Positions 55,837-64,000 of a DNA stretch of 64,000 nt are shown here, piece by piece. The position numbers and the translations under genes are program-made. Every line of letters begins with the position of its first letter. Positions within the stretch are counted from its first letter, which is position 1. Source of the stretch: Adiantum capillus-veneris (Eukaryota; Streptophyta; Polypodiopsida; Polypodiales; Pteridaceae). The stretch is from contig CM043958.1 of assembly GCA_014529385.2 (NCBI GenBank), positions 140,330,234-140,394,233 of the forward strand. The letters are read 5' to 3'. The notes below the pieces were generated by a model that was not told the DNA's origin, ran no database searches, and was given only the letters and a program-made list of their open reading frames with translations.

Positions 55837-57339
55837 AATTGGTTATGTGCCTTGGTGTAGCACTATGCAAGGGTATTATAGGTGGGTGAAAGAGATCAGT
55901 GCAAGGTGTTTGACCTAGGTGGTGTCTATGTGGTAAAGCAGGGGGTTGGTCAACCCGCATGAGCAAAAGTGATCAATGACAAATTCCAGCTTTTGTACAT
56001 ATGTTGGGTGTTTTGGCGGTGTACAAAGTTTGTTTCTGTGTTGTAGTTTTTTGGTTCAATAAGCCTATGTGTGGTTGAATATAAATGTTCAACTAGGGGC
56101 TGGGCAATGATGGTGCAGTCAAAGTTGGTATGTGCAAGAAAGTGATTAATGCCAAGCAAATGGTGTAGGCATGTGCAATGTAGAAGGCTAGAGCAGGTAT
56201 GAAGTCCTTGGGCAGACCAATGGCAACGGAAATGTATGCTCAATGCGGTTTTTTAGGCCCAAAGGGCTCCAAAATGGCTCAATTAGGATAGTAGGTAAAG
56301 GTTCATGAAGTGCCAAGTGAGTGTAGTGTTCGATATGCTCTAGAAGCTGGTCCAAACATCTCATCAAACAGAGCCTCGATGTGCAAGATACTCAAGTTTA
56401 AAGCTAGAAGGTGTTGTAGATCCACGATAGACAGGGAATCTGGGGACAGATGGCTAGAGTGTATGTCAGCAGATAGATGCGTAAAGATGCAATTATGGAG
56501 CACGCTTTTCTTTCCAGATTGTGGATCAAAGATCTGGATAGCAAGTTATGGCTAGGTGAAGTTTTGCAAGGGGCTAGGTTGGTGCTCATCTGACTACATT
56601 GGAGGACGTGCCATATGGCATCTCTTGAGATTTGAGAGGCTTCTAGTAGATAGACCTTACAATGTGGAGTTAGTAGGGGATCACGGCTCATGATTATGAG
56701 CCTCGAGTGCCGAGCTACGGCCTGGTAGAGTTGGGAGCATTTGGCGGTGGAGTGCATTCAGATAACAATCTTGGTTTTCCATGGTATCGATTGGCGGACC
56801 CATCAAAGCCAAAAGGGGGCCAAGGTGAGGGAGTTCATAGTGAAGAGCTTGGTCTTTTGGCACGAGTTTGTAGCTCAGTCACCTGACCGGTGGACATCAA
56901 ATGGTAAGTGTCCAAAGCTAGGATGAAAAGGATTTTTTTCCTTGGAATTGGGTAGGAAATTGGAGGCCCTGAAGGGGTAGTGTCAGCACCTGCTGCCATG
57001 TGGCGCAGGCTAGTCCCATATGTGAAAGGAGGGCTTGGAGATACACTGTATATAGGCTAGGCCGTGGCTTGTAAGGCATGTGGTCAAAGAGAAGAGAGCT
57101 CTCCACAACATTGGCCATGGTGCTCGTCCCCTGGGTGCTGTGTGATGTGAAGGAGGCGGCGTTTTGGCAGCGCTGGTGGCCCCGTCTGGCTACTCCATGC
57201 GGTGGCCCAATAGGCGCATGTGGTAGCTGGGCAATGGACGGCCACGATGATGTTGCATCCGAGTAGTGGTAGGGACCAGTTTTCGCGCCCATGAAAGGGG
57301 CCCCCTTTTGGAGATAAAGTGGGAACCCCCCCTTCCCCC
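55837..57339. other. no gene seen
   Basis: Moderately GC-rich, with only short frames on both strands and no domain recognised. Confidence 0.45.
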
Positions 57340-57780
57340 CACTAGCGATATCGCTAGTGAGAGGGGTAGGTGATGTATTCCATGGGAAATGTGAAGTGTG
57401 CTTGGGGCCGGGCAGTAAGAGGTAGTTTCAAAGCGAGATAATGGGGAGCAGTCCCAATGACAATAAAAGGGAGGTGTCCCATGAATAGGGGAGAGAGTGA
57501 GGAAGAAAGAGGGGATTCAAAGGTCGCCCAAGGGGGCCGCCTTGTGCAAGGGGAGATTGGACAGTTTGAGGGGGGGGCACTCCAAGGACGGGTTACGGGA
57601 TGTATCCCATGCAGAGGGGAAGTGAGAGGGTTTAAAGGAAGAATGAAGAAAAGGGCCAAACAAAGGTGATAAAAGAGGGAGTCAAAGGAGTAGTGAAAGC
57701 TAAGCCTTCCAAAGGTTGAAGATAAAGAGAGATAAATATAAAATAAAAAATGCCAAGGGGCACTAGCGACATTGCTAGTG
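57340..57780. repeat. segment between two related palindromes
   Basis: A perfect 20-bp palindrome CACTAGCGATATCGCTAGTG (57340-57359) recurs in imperfect form at 57761-57780. C-rich runs lie beside both, including 14 C's at about 57780-57793. This may be a small foldback-type element. Confidence 0.45.
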
Positions 57781-57793
57781 CCCCCCCCCCCCC

Positions 57794-58461
57794 ACAAGAC
57801 AAGCAAAAGAGATCATATGAAAGTGAGGTAGGTCCCTCCTTCCAAAATTCCAAATTAAGGTGCCAGATGGGCCAATTAGGAAGCACTTTCCAAAGATGAA
57901 GACCCCCACTATAAAAAGCCATTTTTTTAATGCAATGGGGTTTTCTTCATGCCGTTTGAAGCCTAAAAAGTGGAGCTCTCTAACAAAAGAGTGTGCCTAT
58001 CCAATCCATACCTTTTGAAGCATAATCAAGCCACTATTTCCCTGTTTTTTTGTTGTTTCCCCTTCCCCCCTTTCTCTTTCTCCTGCTCTTGTGTTTCTCC
58101 GTGGTGCCGGTAGTGTGGATGTGTGTGCCCCCCAGCACCATCGGTGCTTTGTGTGAGAGAGTGAGATTGAGTGGCTGTGTGCATGTGAATGGGTGGAGAT
58201 AGACCACGGCACTAGGTGTGCATTGTGTGGTGGTCTTGTGGACTATGTAAGCCTTGGGAAAAGAGCAAGCGGTGATCTGCTAGTGTAAAGTCTGTTTTTG
58301 AAGGTGTTTTCTGAGAGGATAGCCAGAGCGCATTTTTTGAGATGGGGCTCAACTCAAGGCTCCCACCAGACAACCACTCCATGAGACCCTACACACGCAT
58401 ATTTCTTAGGGGCACCACCCTCTTTTATGGAGAAAGAAGGAAACCAAAACAAACCATATAC

Positions 58462-58500
<39 letters not shown>

Positions 58501-60323
58501 CTTCCTTATGTGCTTCAACACAAAATGCCCTTCAACCATTCAACACACACTCCTTAAGCAATCCCTTTGAACGCTGCACAAACTCACATGCAAAGATTGA
58601 CCTTCACCATATTAGTGCTCATATAATTCTAAGAAAAGCAAGCACAAAACCTTAAAACTCAAAACACCATAATGCACAAATACTTGACAACTCCTTTCCT
58701 TTCCCAAAAGTAGAGACTACTTACACACATAAGGCGGCATGCATAGAGAGCTCTTCTCCATCTATGCAGCCCCAAGACTTACTTACACACAACATAAGGA
58801 GAGAAGCCAAGCAAATAGACACCATGGTGCACAAAAACTTTCTCAACAAACAAGCAACCCAATGAGCACAAAATATGAGAAGCTGCCAAGATATGCTTAC
58901 CAATTTTACATGCGTTTAGAGCAAAAGTGTGACGACGACACCCCAATTGCAACCATTTGTTGATCAAACCATGAGATAGATCATTGAACTTGATATCCTT
59001 GCTATCATATAGAATCTAAAATCCTTATTTAGGGATGAGTATGGTAAGAGAAATGTTTGCAAGAGAATGGTAGCAATAGCATATTGATGCTCTCTCTATG
59101 GTGCCGCTTATGATAGCGAGCTTAGGAAATGGATAGGGAGACAAGAGGAGAGAGATATTAGGGCTTCCCTAACCTTAGAGGAGCTTATTTGCAGCAATGG
59201 AGTAGGTGTGTGTATTTTTGTGCTTGCCAAAGGGCCTTTTTATAGCTGTACAAGACCTTGGGTTAGGTTAAACTTGACTAGGGTAGGTAATTAACCATAG
59301 TTAGGTTCCCTTTTGACCATTCCTTCAATTATGAAAATAAGGGACTTATTTTTTCATTAAAAATATCCTTTTAGGTCGTGGAGGCTCCATAAGGGTTGAT
59401 AATGTATGTGGGCCCCACCATGATGTCCCTCCAGTGGCTCCTGCAGAGTGTCCCCATCCTGTTTGTTGTGGCTCTGGAAGCATCTTGAGCCGACCCCTCC
59501 ACATGCAAGTGGTTTTTAACTCCCCATTGGTATTTTAGAATGTTGGAGAAGTCAAGAAAACTTTTCACCTTTGTGGTTTACCTGATTGTAACTTTGACCT
59601 GCAGTAACAGTGTCCGCAGCACCTTGTTTTCACCATAACTTTCAGCCTGTAACTCAGAATTGGGTGCTGTAAAAGGCAAAGTTGACCTTCTCAAAGTGTT
59701 TAAGCTGATTTTGGAGTGTTCCTCAAGTATACCCACGAGCTAAGGCATTCAAGATGCATCCAAAACACCTTTTGAACCAAGTCTCCTTGTAGGGGGCTCT
59801 TTAGCATGCATCCAAGGTGTAGCATGCTTTTTTCAAAAGGGAATCCACCTTAAACAAATGAGGTAGGCTCCAATAAAGTTTGATTTATTGGGGATATACA
59901 TTATATTTAAGATTTGTTGATCAACACAAGTAAATGATCCAAGACTTGGGTCACATAGTGGTGGGGAAGGGAAGGCCTACAAGGTTAACCCTACCCTTGA
60001 GAGAAGATGGGTAAGATAAGTGCCCATCAATTATTTATTTACAAATTATGGGATGTAGATAGCTATTTAAATTAGTAAAGGTAATTAGTTAAAAGAATGT
60101 GCAGTAAAAAACTAGGAGAGTAGAATTAAGTTTACTATTTACAGTTAGCATGAAGAGAGAAATATGATGTAAATGCATAAAGATCTGAGAAGGGTAAGGT
60201 GTTTTTATGGAAAAAGGCTATGACGGAAAGAGAGAATGAACACTAGGTTAAAACTTTGATAAAAAATATATACATTTAAGTAGAAATGTAGTGCAAATGC
60301 AAGGTTACCATTTAACGCTACTC
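57794..60323. other. no gene seen; includes (AC)n at 58462-58493
   Basis: Short frames only. The right part (to 60324) should include the 3' LTR of the minus-strand Tat-like element, whose LTR begins TGAGTAGCG at 60324. Its other end was not found. Confidence 0.5.
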
Positions 60324-60324
60324 A

Positions 60325-60343
60325 TATTAGCCCTCCCCCTTCA
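60325..60343 (-). other. polypurine tract of the Tat-like gypsy element
   Basis: On the minus strand AAGGGGGAGGGCTAATA precedes TGAGTAGCG, the likely start of the 3' LTR. Confidence 0.6.
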
Positions 60344-60466
60344 TCTAGGATCATTCATGCTCCTAGATGAAACAAAAGAGTTTTTTTTTTCTTTTTTTCT
60401 TATTGTTCTGAAAAAAGGAGGAGCGATATACACTCTTTTACTCCATTAGACCTGCTTTTCATTACC

Positions 60467-61885
60467 TCAATCCCATAAATCGGAGATGGGAGGGTTGCCT
60501 TGGGTATGTTGAGATTCCAAGGCTGGTTCTTCTTTGCACATCAAAGCTTTAAAAATAGGTGGAGCATTTTCCAAGCCGAAGGGAGCCATGCCAATTTGGA
60601 GCTTAGACGATGTAGATAGATGACTTCCTATCAACGGATTGATACGTTGAAAGTAGGGCTTTAATCTCCATCCATTGACTCTGGTCTTGTGGAGTTTTCC
60701 TGATAAATCTGCTAATCTGTAACTACCATTCCCAAACTTTGTTTTTATCATGAAAGGTCCCTCCCATCTTTGCAAAAACTTTTTGTCAAGTCGAGTATCA
60801 AGTCGGTTATCATAGCGAAGAACCAACATACCTTTCTTCAATCCTTTCCCCTTGAGCTTCTTGTTGATTTTGTCTCTTTGGCTTGTGGCTTGGGCAATGT
60901 AATAGTCGATGGACTCTTCTCTATCAAGTTCAAGTCGTTGAAGATCTAAAATTCTTTCCTGCAAATCTTCTTTTGGCCTCTTTGCTCCCCGTGAGAGAAT
61001 GCGTAGGCTTGCAATCTCCACCTCAATAGGAAGGAGTGCCTCCTGTCCATATACCAAATGAAAAGGAGTGAATTGAGTGGATACCTTGAAAGATGTTCTG
61101 TATGCCCATAGAGCTGCGGTCAAATGACGATCCCAGTCGTTTGGTCGATCTGCAACCTGCTTAGAAATGATCTTACATATCATTCCATTCACCTTTTCAA
61201 CCAACCCATTGCACTGAGGGTAGTAAGGTATAGAATGCAAATGTTTGACTTTTAACTTTGCCAAAAGATTATCTAGGAGCTCTGCTCTAAACCCTGGACC
61301 ACGATCTGACAAAATCTCTAATGGTGTACCGAATCTACTGCATATGTGATCAAAGATAAATTTTGATACCTCCTCGGCTATAATTCGTGTTGTACTTGCT
61401 GCCTCCGCCCATCGTGTCATGTAATCTACTCCCACAATGATGAAGACCTTCCCGGTAGATGTGCGAGGTAAGGGGCCTATTGCATCCACACCCCACTTCT
61501 CAAAAGGACCGTACGAAATTATTGGAACTCGAGGTTCGTAAGTGAGTCGTCGATTTCCAGCAATCTGACAACCTTTGCATGACTTACACCAATGCTGGAC
61601 ATCACGATGTAGACTTGGCCAAACAAACCCTGCTTGCAAAATCTTCCTGTTTGTAATATCATGAGAAAAATGACCCCCACAGACATCATCATGGCATGAA
61701 AAGAGGATTCTCTCTATTTCTTGAACAGAGGGCACCCTTCTTAGCACCAAATCTTTCCCTTTATGATACAGATCATCTCCTATGAGTTGGTAAGGAGTTG
61801 CCTTTTTTACCAACCTATGCCTTTGCACTTTATCCAAGTGTTTAGGGCACTCACCAGTTTGGAGGAAAAATATGATGTCCTTCAA
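60467..61885 (-). CDS. Ty3/gypsy integrase part of the pol polyprotein
   Basis: An open frame of 472 codons in the same frame as the reverse transcriptase part, separated from it by a TAA at 61901-61903. The zinc domain is His-His-Cys-Cys (HDDVCGGHFSHD, then WCKSCKGCQ). The catalytic core has Asp in WGVDAIGPL, Asp in EILSDRGPGF, and Glu in NGLVEKVNGM, so the DDE triad is complete. The C-terminal part has AYRTSFKVSTQFTPFHLVYG, KKGMLVLRYD and RWEGPFMI. The final about 50 residues (IGMAPFGLENAPPIFKALMC) look like a duplicated piece of reverse transcriptase motif, which is odd. Confidence 0.93.
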   Translation of the reverse strand: MKDIIFFLQTGECPKHLDKVQRHRLVKKATPYQLIGDDLYHKGKDLVLRRVPSVQEIERILFSCHDDVCGGHFSHDITNRKILQAGFVWPSLHRDVQHWCKSCKGCQIAGNRRLTYEPRVPIISYGPFEKWGVDAIGPLPRTSTGKVFIIVGVDYMTRWAEAASTTRIIAEEVSKFIFDHICSRFGTPLEILSDRGPGFRAELLDNLLAKLKVKHLHSIPYYPQCNGLVEKVNGMICKIISKQVADRPNDWDRHLTAALWAYRTSFKVSTQFTPFHLVYGQEALLPIEVEIASLRILSRGAKRPKEDLQERILDLQRLELDREESIDYYIAQATSQRDKINKKLKGKGLKKGMLVLRYDNRLDTRLDKKFLQRWEGPFMIKTKFGNGSYRLADLSGKLHKTRVNGWRLKPYFQRINPLIGSHLSTSSKLQIGMAPFGLENAPPIFKALMCKEEPALESQHTQGNPPISDLWD

Positions 61886-61900
61886 TTCCTCTTGGCCTTG

Positions 61901-64000
61901 TTACTTTGGTTCGTAGAGCTTCACACCTCCCACCATGATCTGAAGTTTCTCATTGGCGAGATAATCTGCTTCCTTGTTGAGGGTTCTCACAACATGTTGT
62001 ACCTGTGTAGCTTCAAAGTTCTTTATCAAAGCCTTCACCTGTCTAAGCCACTCCACTAGAGTAGGGTTCTTGCGCTTCCATATCCCTTGGATTTGCCTAA
62101 TAACTAGTAAGGAATCACCTCTTATTATAAGTCTTTCGATGCAAAGTTTTTTGCATTCTTCAAGCCCCAACTTTAAGGTGACATACTCAGCCTCATTATT
62201 AGAATGAACATTTTCCAAGGTGATACCTTTCTTAACAAGAACTTCCCTTTGTGGACTTAGAATAAGAACCCCCCCTGCTGCCTGATCGTGTTGTCGTCGG
62301 TAAGCTCCATCAAAGCACAAAATGTGTGCATTGTCCATCTCCTCCTCATTATTTTGTGGTGTAGCTTTGTCTCTTGCCTTTGGTGACTCTTTCCTTTCTC
62401 TCACTTTGTATGTGAGAATGTCTGCAAGACCTGCCCTTGTGCTATCTTCCACAAGAAAAGTGTATTCGAACTCTTGAAGTTCTAGAACCCATTTGGCTAT
62501 CCTAGATGAGAGGCTCATGTGTTGCACAACATATGGTAAATTGTTTTCCATGGTGAGAATGACAAATGGTGCAGGTAAGAGATATGATCGGAACTTTCTT
62601 ACCGCAAACATAATTGTGAATACCACCTTCTCCATATCGGTGTAGCCCTTCTCTGCAGCGGTCATGACTTTGCTTTCAAAGTATACTGGCCTCATGTAGC
62701 ATGTTTTTGGGTCTTTTTGCATGAGAACTACACCGATGGCCTCCATTCCTACACTTGGCGTGATGTAATATGTATCCTTTGGATTTGGTGGCATTATTGT
62801 TGGAAGAGAGTTGAGAATACCCTTTACTTCAGTAAAGCATAATTCGTGTTCCTCTCTCCATTCAAATGTAGGTTTGTTTGCTAGTTTGTGCAAAGGTGCA
62901 ATAGCTTCCGCTAGAAGGTGAATGAAACGAGACATGTACCTTACTTTGTGGTTGAAAGTCATGAGCTCCTTGGTTGTCGTTGGTGGTTGTAGTGACAAGA
63001 GAGCATTTACTTTTGATGGATCCACTTGAATTCCTTGCAAAGAAACCACATGACCTAGCAATACCACATGTGACTCTGCAATGTGACACTTCTCAGGGTG
63101 AAGCTGTCCCCCAAATTGATGAAGCCTCCTAAGCCCCTCCTCAACTTTTTGGCAATGAAGTCTTTGGCTACTATAGATACAGAAGTCATCCATAAAAACC
63201 CTAATTGACTTTCCAAAGAAGGGCTGAAAGACAAGAGTTGTAAACCTTATAAAGGTACTAGGAGCATTTGTGAGCCCAAATGGCATCACTCTATAGGCAA
63301 AGCAACCCCAAGGTGTGATGAAAGTGGTTTTTAACTGATCTTCTTCTGCTATTCTAATTTGAAAATAACCTGAATACCCATCACACACTGTGTAACATTC
63401 ATAGCCGGCTACTTCGTTTAAGATTTCATCTTGGAAAGGAAGAGGAAAATGATCCCTCTTTGTTGCATCATTGAGCGGTTTGTAGTCAACACAGACCCTC
63501 CATTTTCCGTTCTTTTTAGGGGTTACTACAATTGGGGACACCCACTCAGAGTTAGACACAGGGTAAATGAAACGAGCTTTGAGGAGTCGGTTAACCTCTG
63601 TCAAAAGTGCCTCTTGTTGTATTTTTCCTAGGCGCCTTAGCTTTTGAGCTACAAGTTTAGTACCTGGTTTTAATTCTATGCCATGCTCTATAACATCCAC
63701 ACCTCTAATTTGTGAGTAATCAGTGATAAACAAATTGGGATACCTCTTGAGCATATCGATGTAGGACCGCTTCTCCTCAGGGGTAAGATCTTTTGCAAGC
63801 ATCCTCTCAAAGTCTTCAAAGTGCTTGTGGTCACCTTTGTCATCCTTTTTTTGCTCCTTTGTTGGGTCAACCTCTATTGATGGAGTTTTTGATGTGTTGA
63901 AGATGATTCCCATTACCTCCAAAGATGATTCTTCTTCGCTATTGGATGTAGTGGTTGAACTCTCCTCGTCGCTTGAGCCAAAACTCTCTTCACTTTCTTC
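61901..64000 (-). CDS. Ty3/gypsy reverse transcriptase with two RNase H domains (Tat-like), 5' end outside the window
   Basis: The frame is open from the window edge (64000) to TAA 61901. A short acidic lead (SSDEESSTTTSNSEEE) precedes reverse transcriptase motifs: KKNGKWRVCVDYKPLND, YSGYFQIRI, FGLTNAPSTF and catalytic FMDDFCIYS. The first RNase H lies around YFESKVMTAAEKGYTDMEK. A second, plant/archaeal-type RNase H follows: LCFDGAYRRQHDQAAGG, NNEAEYVTLKLGLEECK, LIIRGDSLLVIRQI. Dual RNase H is a hallmark of the Tat clade of plant gypsy elements. There is no frameshift in this part. Gag and protease lie beyond the window. Confidence 0.93.
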   Translation of the reverse strand, partial: EESEESFGSSDEESSTTTSNSEEESSLEVMGIIFNTSKTPSIEVDPTKEQKKDDKGDHKHFEDFERMLAKDLTPEEKRSYIDMLKRYPNLFITDYSQIRGVDVIEHGIELKPGTKLVAQKLRRLGKIQQEALLTEVNRLLKARFIYPVSNSEWVSPIVVTPKKNGKWRVCVDYKPLNDATKRDHFPLPFQDEILNEVAGYECYTVCDGYSGYFQIRIAEEDQLKTTFITPWGCFAYRVMPFGLTNAPSTFIRFTTLVFQPFFGKSIRVFMDDFCIYSSQRLHCQKVEEGLRRLHQFGGQLHPEKCHIAESHVVLLGHVVSLQGIQVDPSKVNALLSLQPPTTTKELMTFNHKVRYMSRFIHLLAEAIAPLHKLANKPTFEWREEHELCFTEVKGILNSLPTIMPPNPKDTYYITPSVGMEAIGVVLMQKDPKTCYMRPVYFESKVMTAAEKGYTDMEKVVFTIMFAVRKFRSYLLPAPFVILTMENNLPYVVQHMSLSSRIAKWVLELQEFEYTFLVEDSTRAGLADILTYKVRERKESPKARDKATPQNNEEEMDNAHILCFDGAYRRQHDQAAGGVLILSPQREVLVKKGITLENVHSNNEAEYVTLKLGLEECKKLCIERLIIRGDSLLVIRQIQGIWKRKNPTLVEWLRQVKALIKNFEATQVQHVVRTLNKEADYLANEKLQIMVGGVKLYEPK

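Noticed and set aside
55357-57922. Several 90-150-codon minus-strand open frames at 55.4-57.9 kb
   Set aside because: They overlap each other in different frames, are Leu/His/Pro-rich, and show no conserved motif or splice structure.

Overview
The window looks like nuclear DNA of a land plant with a large, repeat-filled genome. The evidence is plant-type Ty3/gypsy (including a Tat-like element with two RNase H domains) and Ty1/copia elements with tRNA-type primer binding sites, a LINE, many long (GA)n/(CA)n microsatellites, AT-rich gene deserts, and spliced genes with GT-AG introns. The multi-exon transposon genes, and a transposase family that I associate more with animals and protists than with flowering plants, make a fern or another non-seed plant my best guess (low confidence). 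No rRNA, tRNA or CRISPR was found. Almost everything is a mobile element or looks derived from one.

Layout. 0.3-12.3 kb: a cluster of unusual spliced genes. The central one (7906-10696) joins a histone H3-like domain, a Ulp1/SUMO-protease-like domain, an acidic linker and an FCP1/HAD phosphatase-like domain. It is flanked by two minus-strand genes of unknown function (315-1511; 10919-12339). A LINE (about 1.7-6.3 kb), a perfect 160-bp palindrome, a microsatellite block and a small TIR element lie within the cluster. 12.9-16.7 kb: a gag-protease retroelement without recognisable pol. 17.7-27.4 kb: LTRs, gypsy and copia fragments, MITE-like repeats and AT-rich DNA. 27.6-38.8 kb: a complete 11.2-kb DNA transposon with about 30-bp terminal inverted repeats and a 4-5 bp target duplication, inserted into a Ty1/copia element. 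Its coding parts lie at 27.48-27.6 and 38.84-40.75 kb. 41.5-42.6 kb: a decayed second copy of the same transposase. 44.0-50.1 kb: a complete LTR-gag-protease-LTR element with no reverse transcriptase. 52.1-54.6 kb: a decayed gypsy pol. 54.6-60.3 kb: mostly unassigned. 60.3-64.0 kb: a Tat-like gypsy pol running off the window.

How it fits together. The 11.2-kb transposon carries two convergent genes. On + is a two-exon transposase with a putative DDD/E core. On - is a six-exon protein with a coiled coil, a RING-like Cys/His cluster, an acidic linker and a C-terminal FCP1-like domain. The histone H3/Ulp1 gene ends in the same kind of acidic linker plus FCP1-like domain. The two loci therefore share a module, which suggests (inference) that both belong to a group of plant transposons carrying chromatin- and modification-related accessory genes. 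Several frames are open apart from single in-frame stop codons, so these copies are probably no longer fully active.
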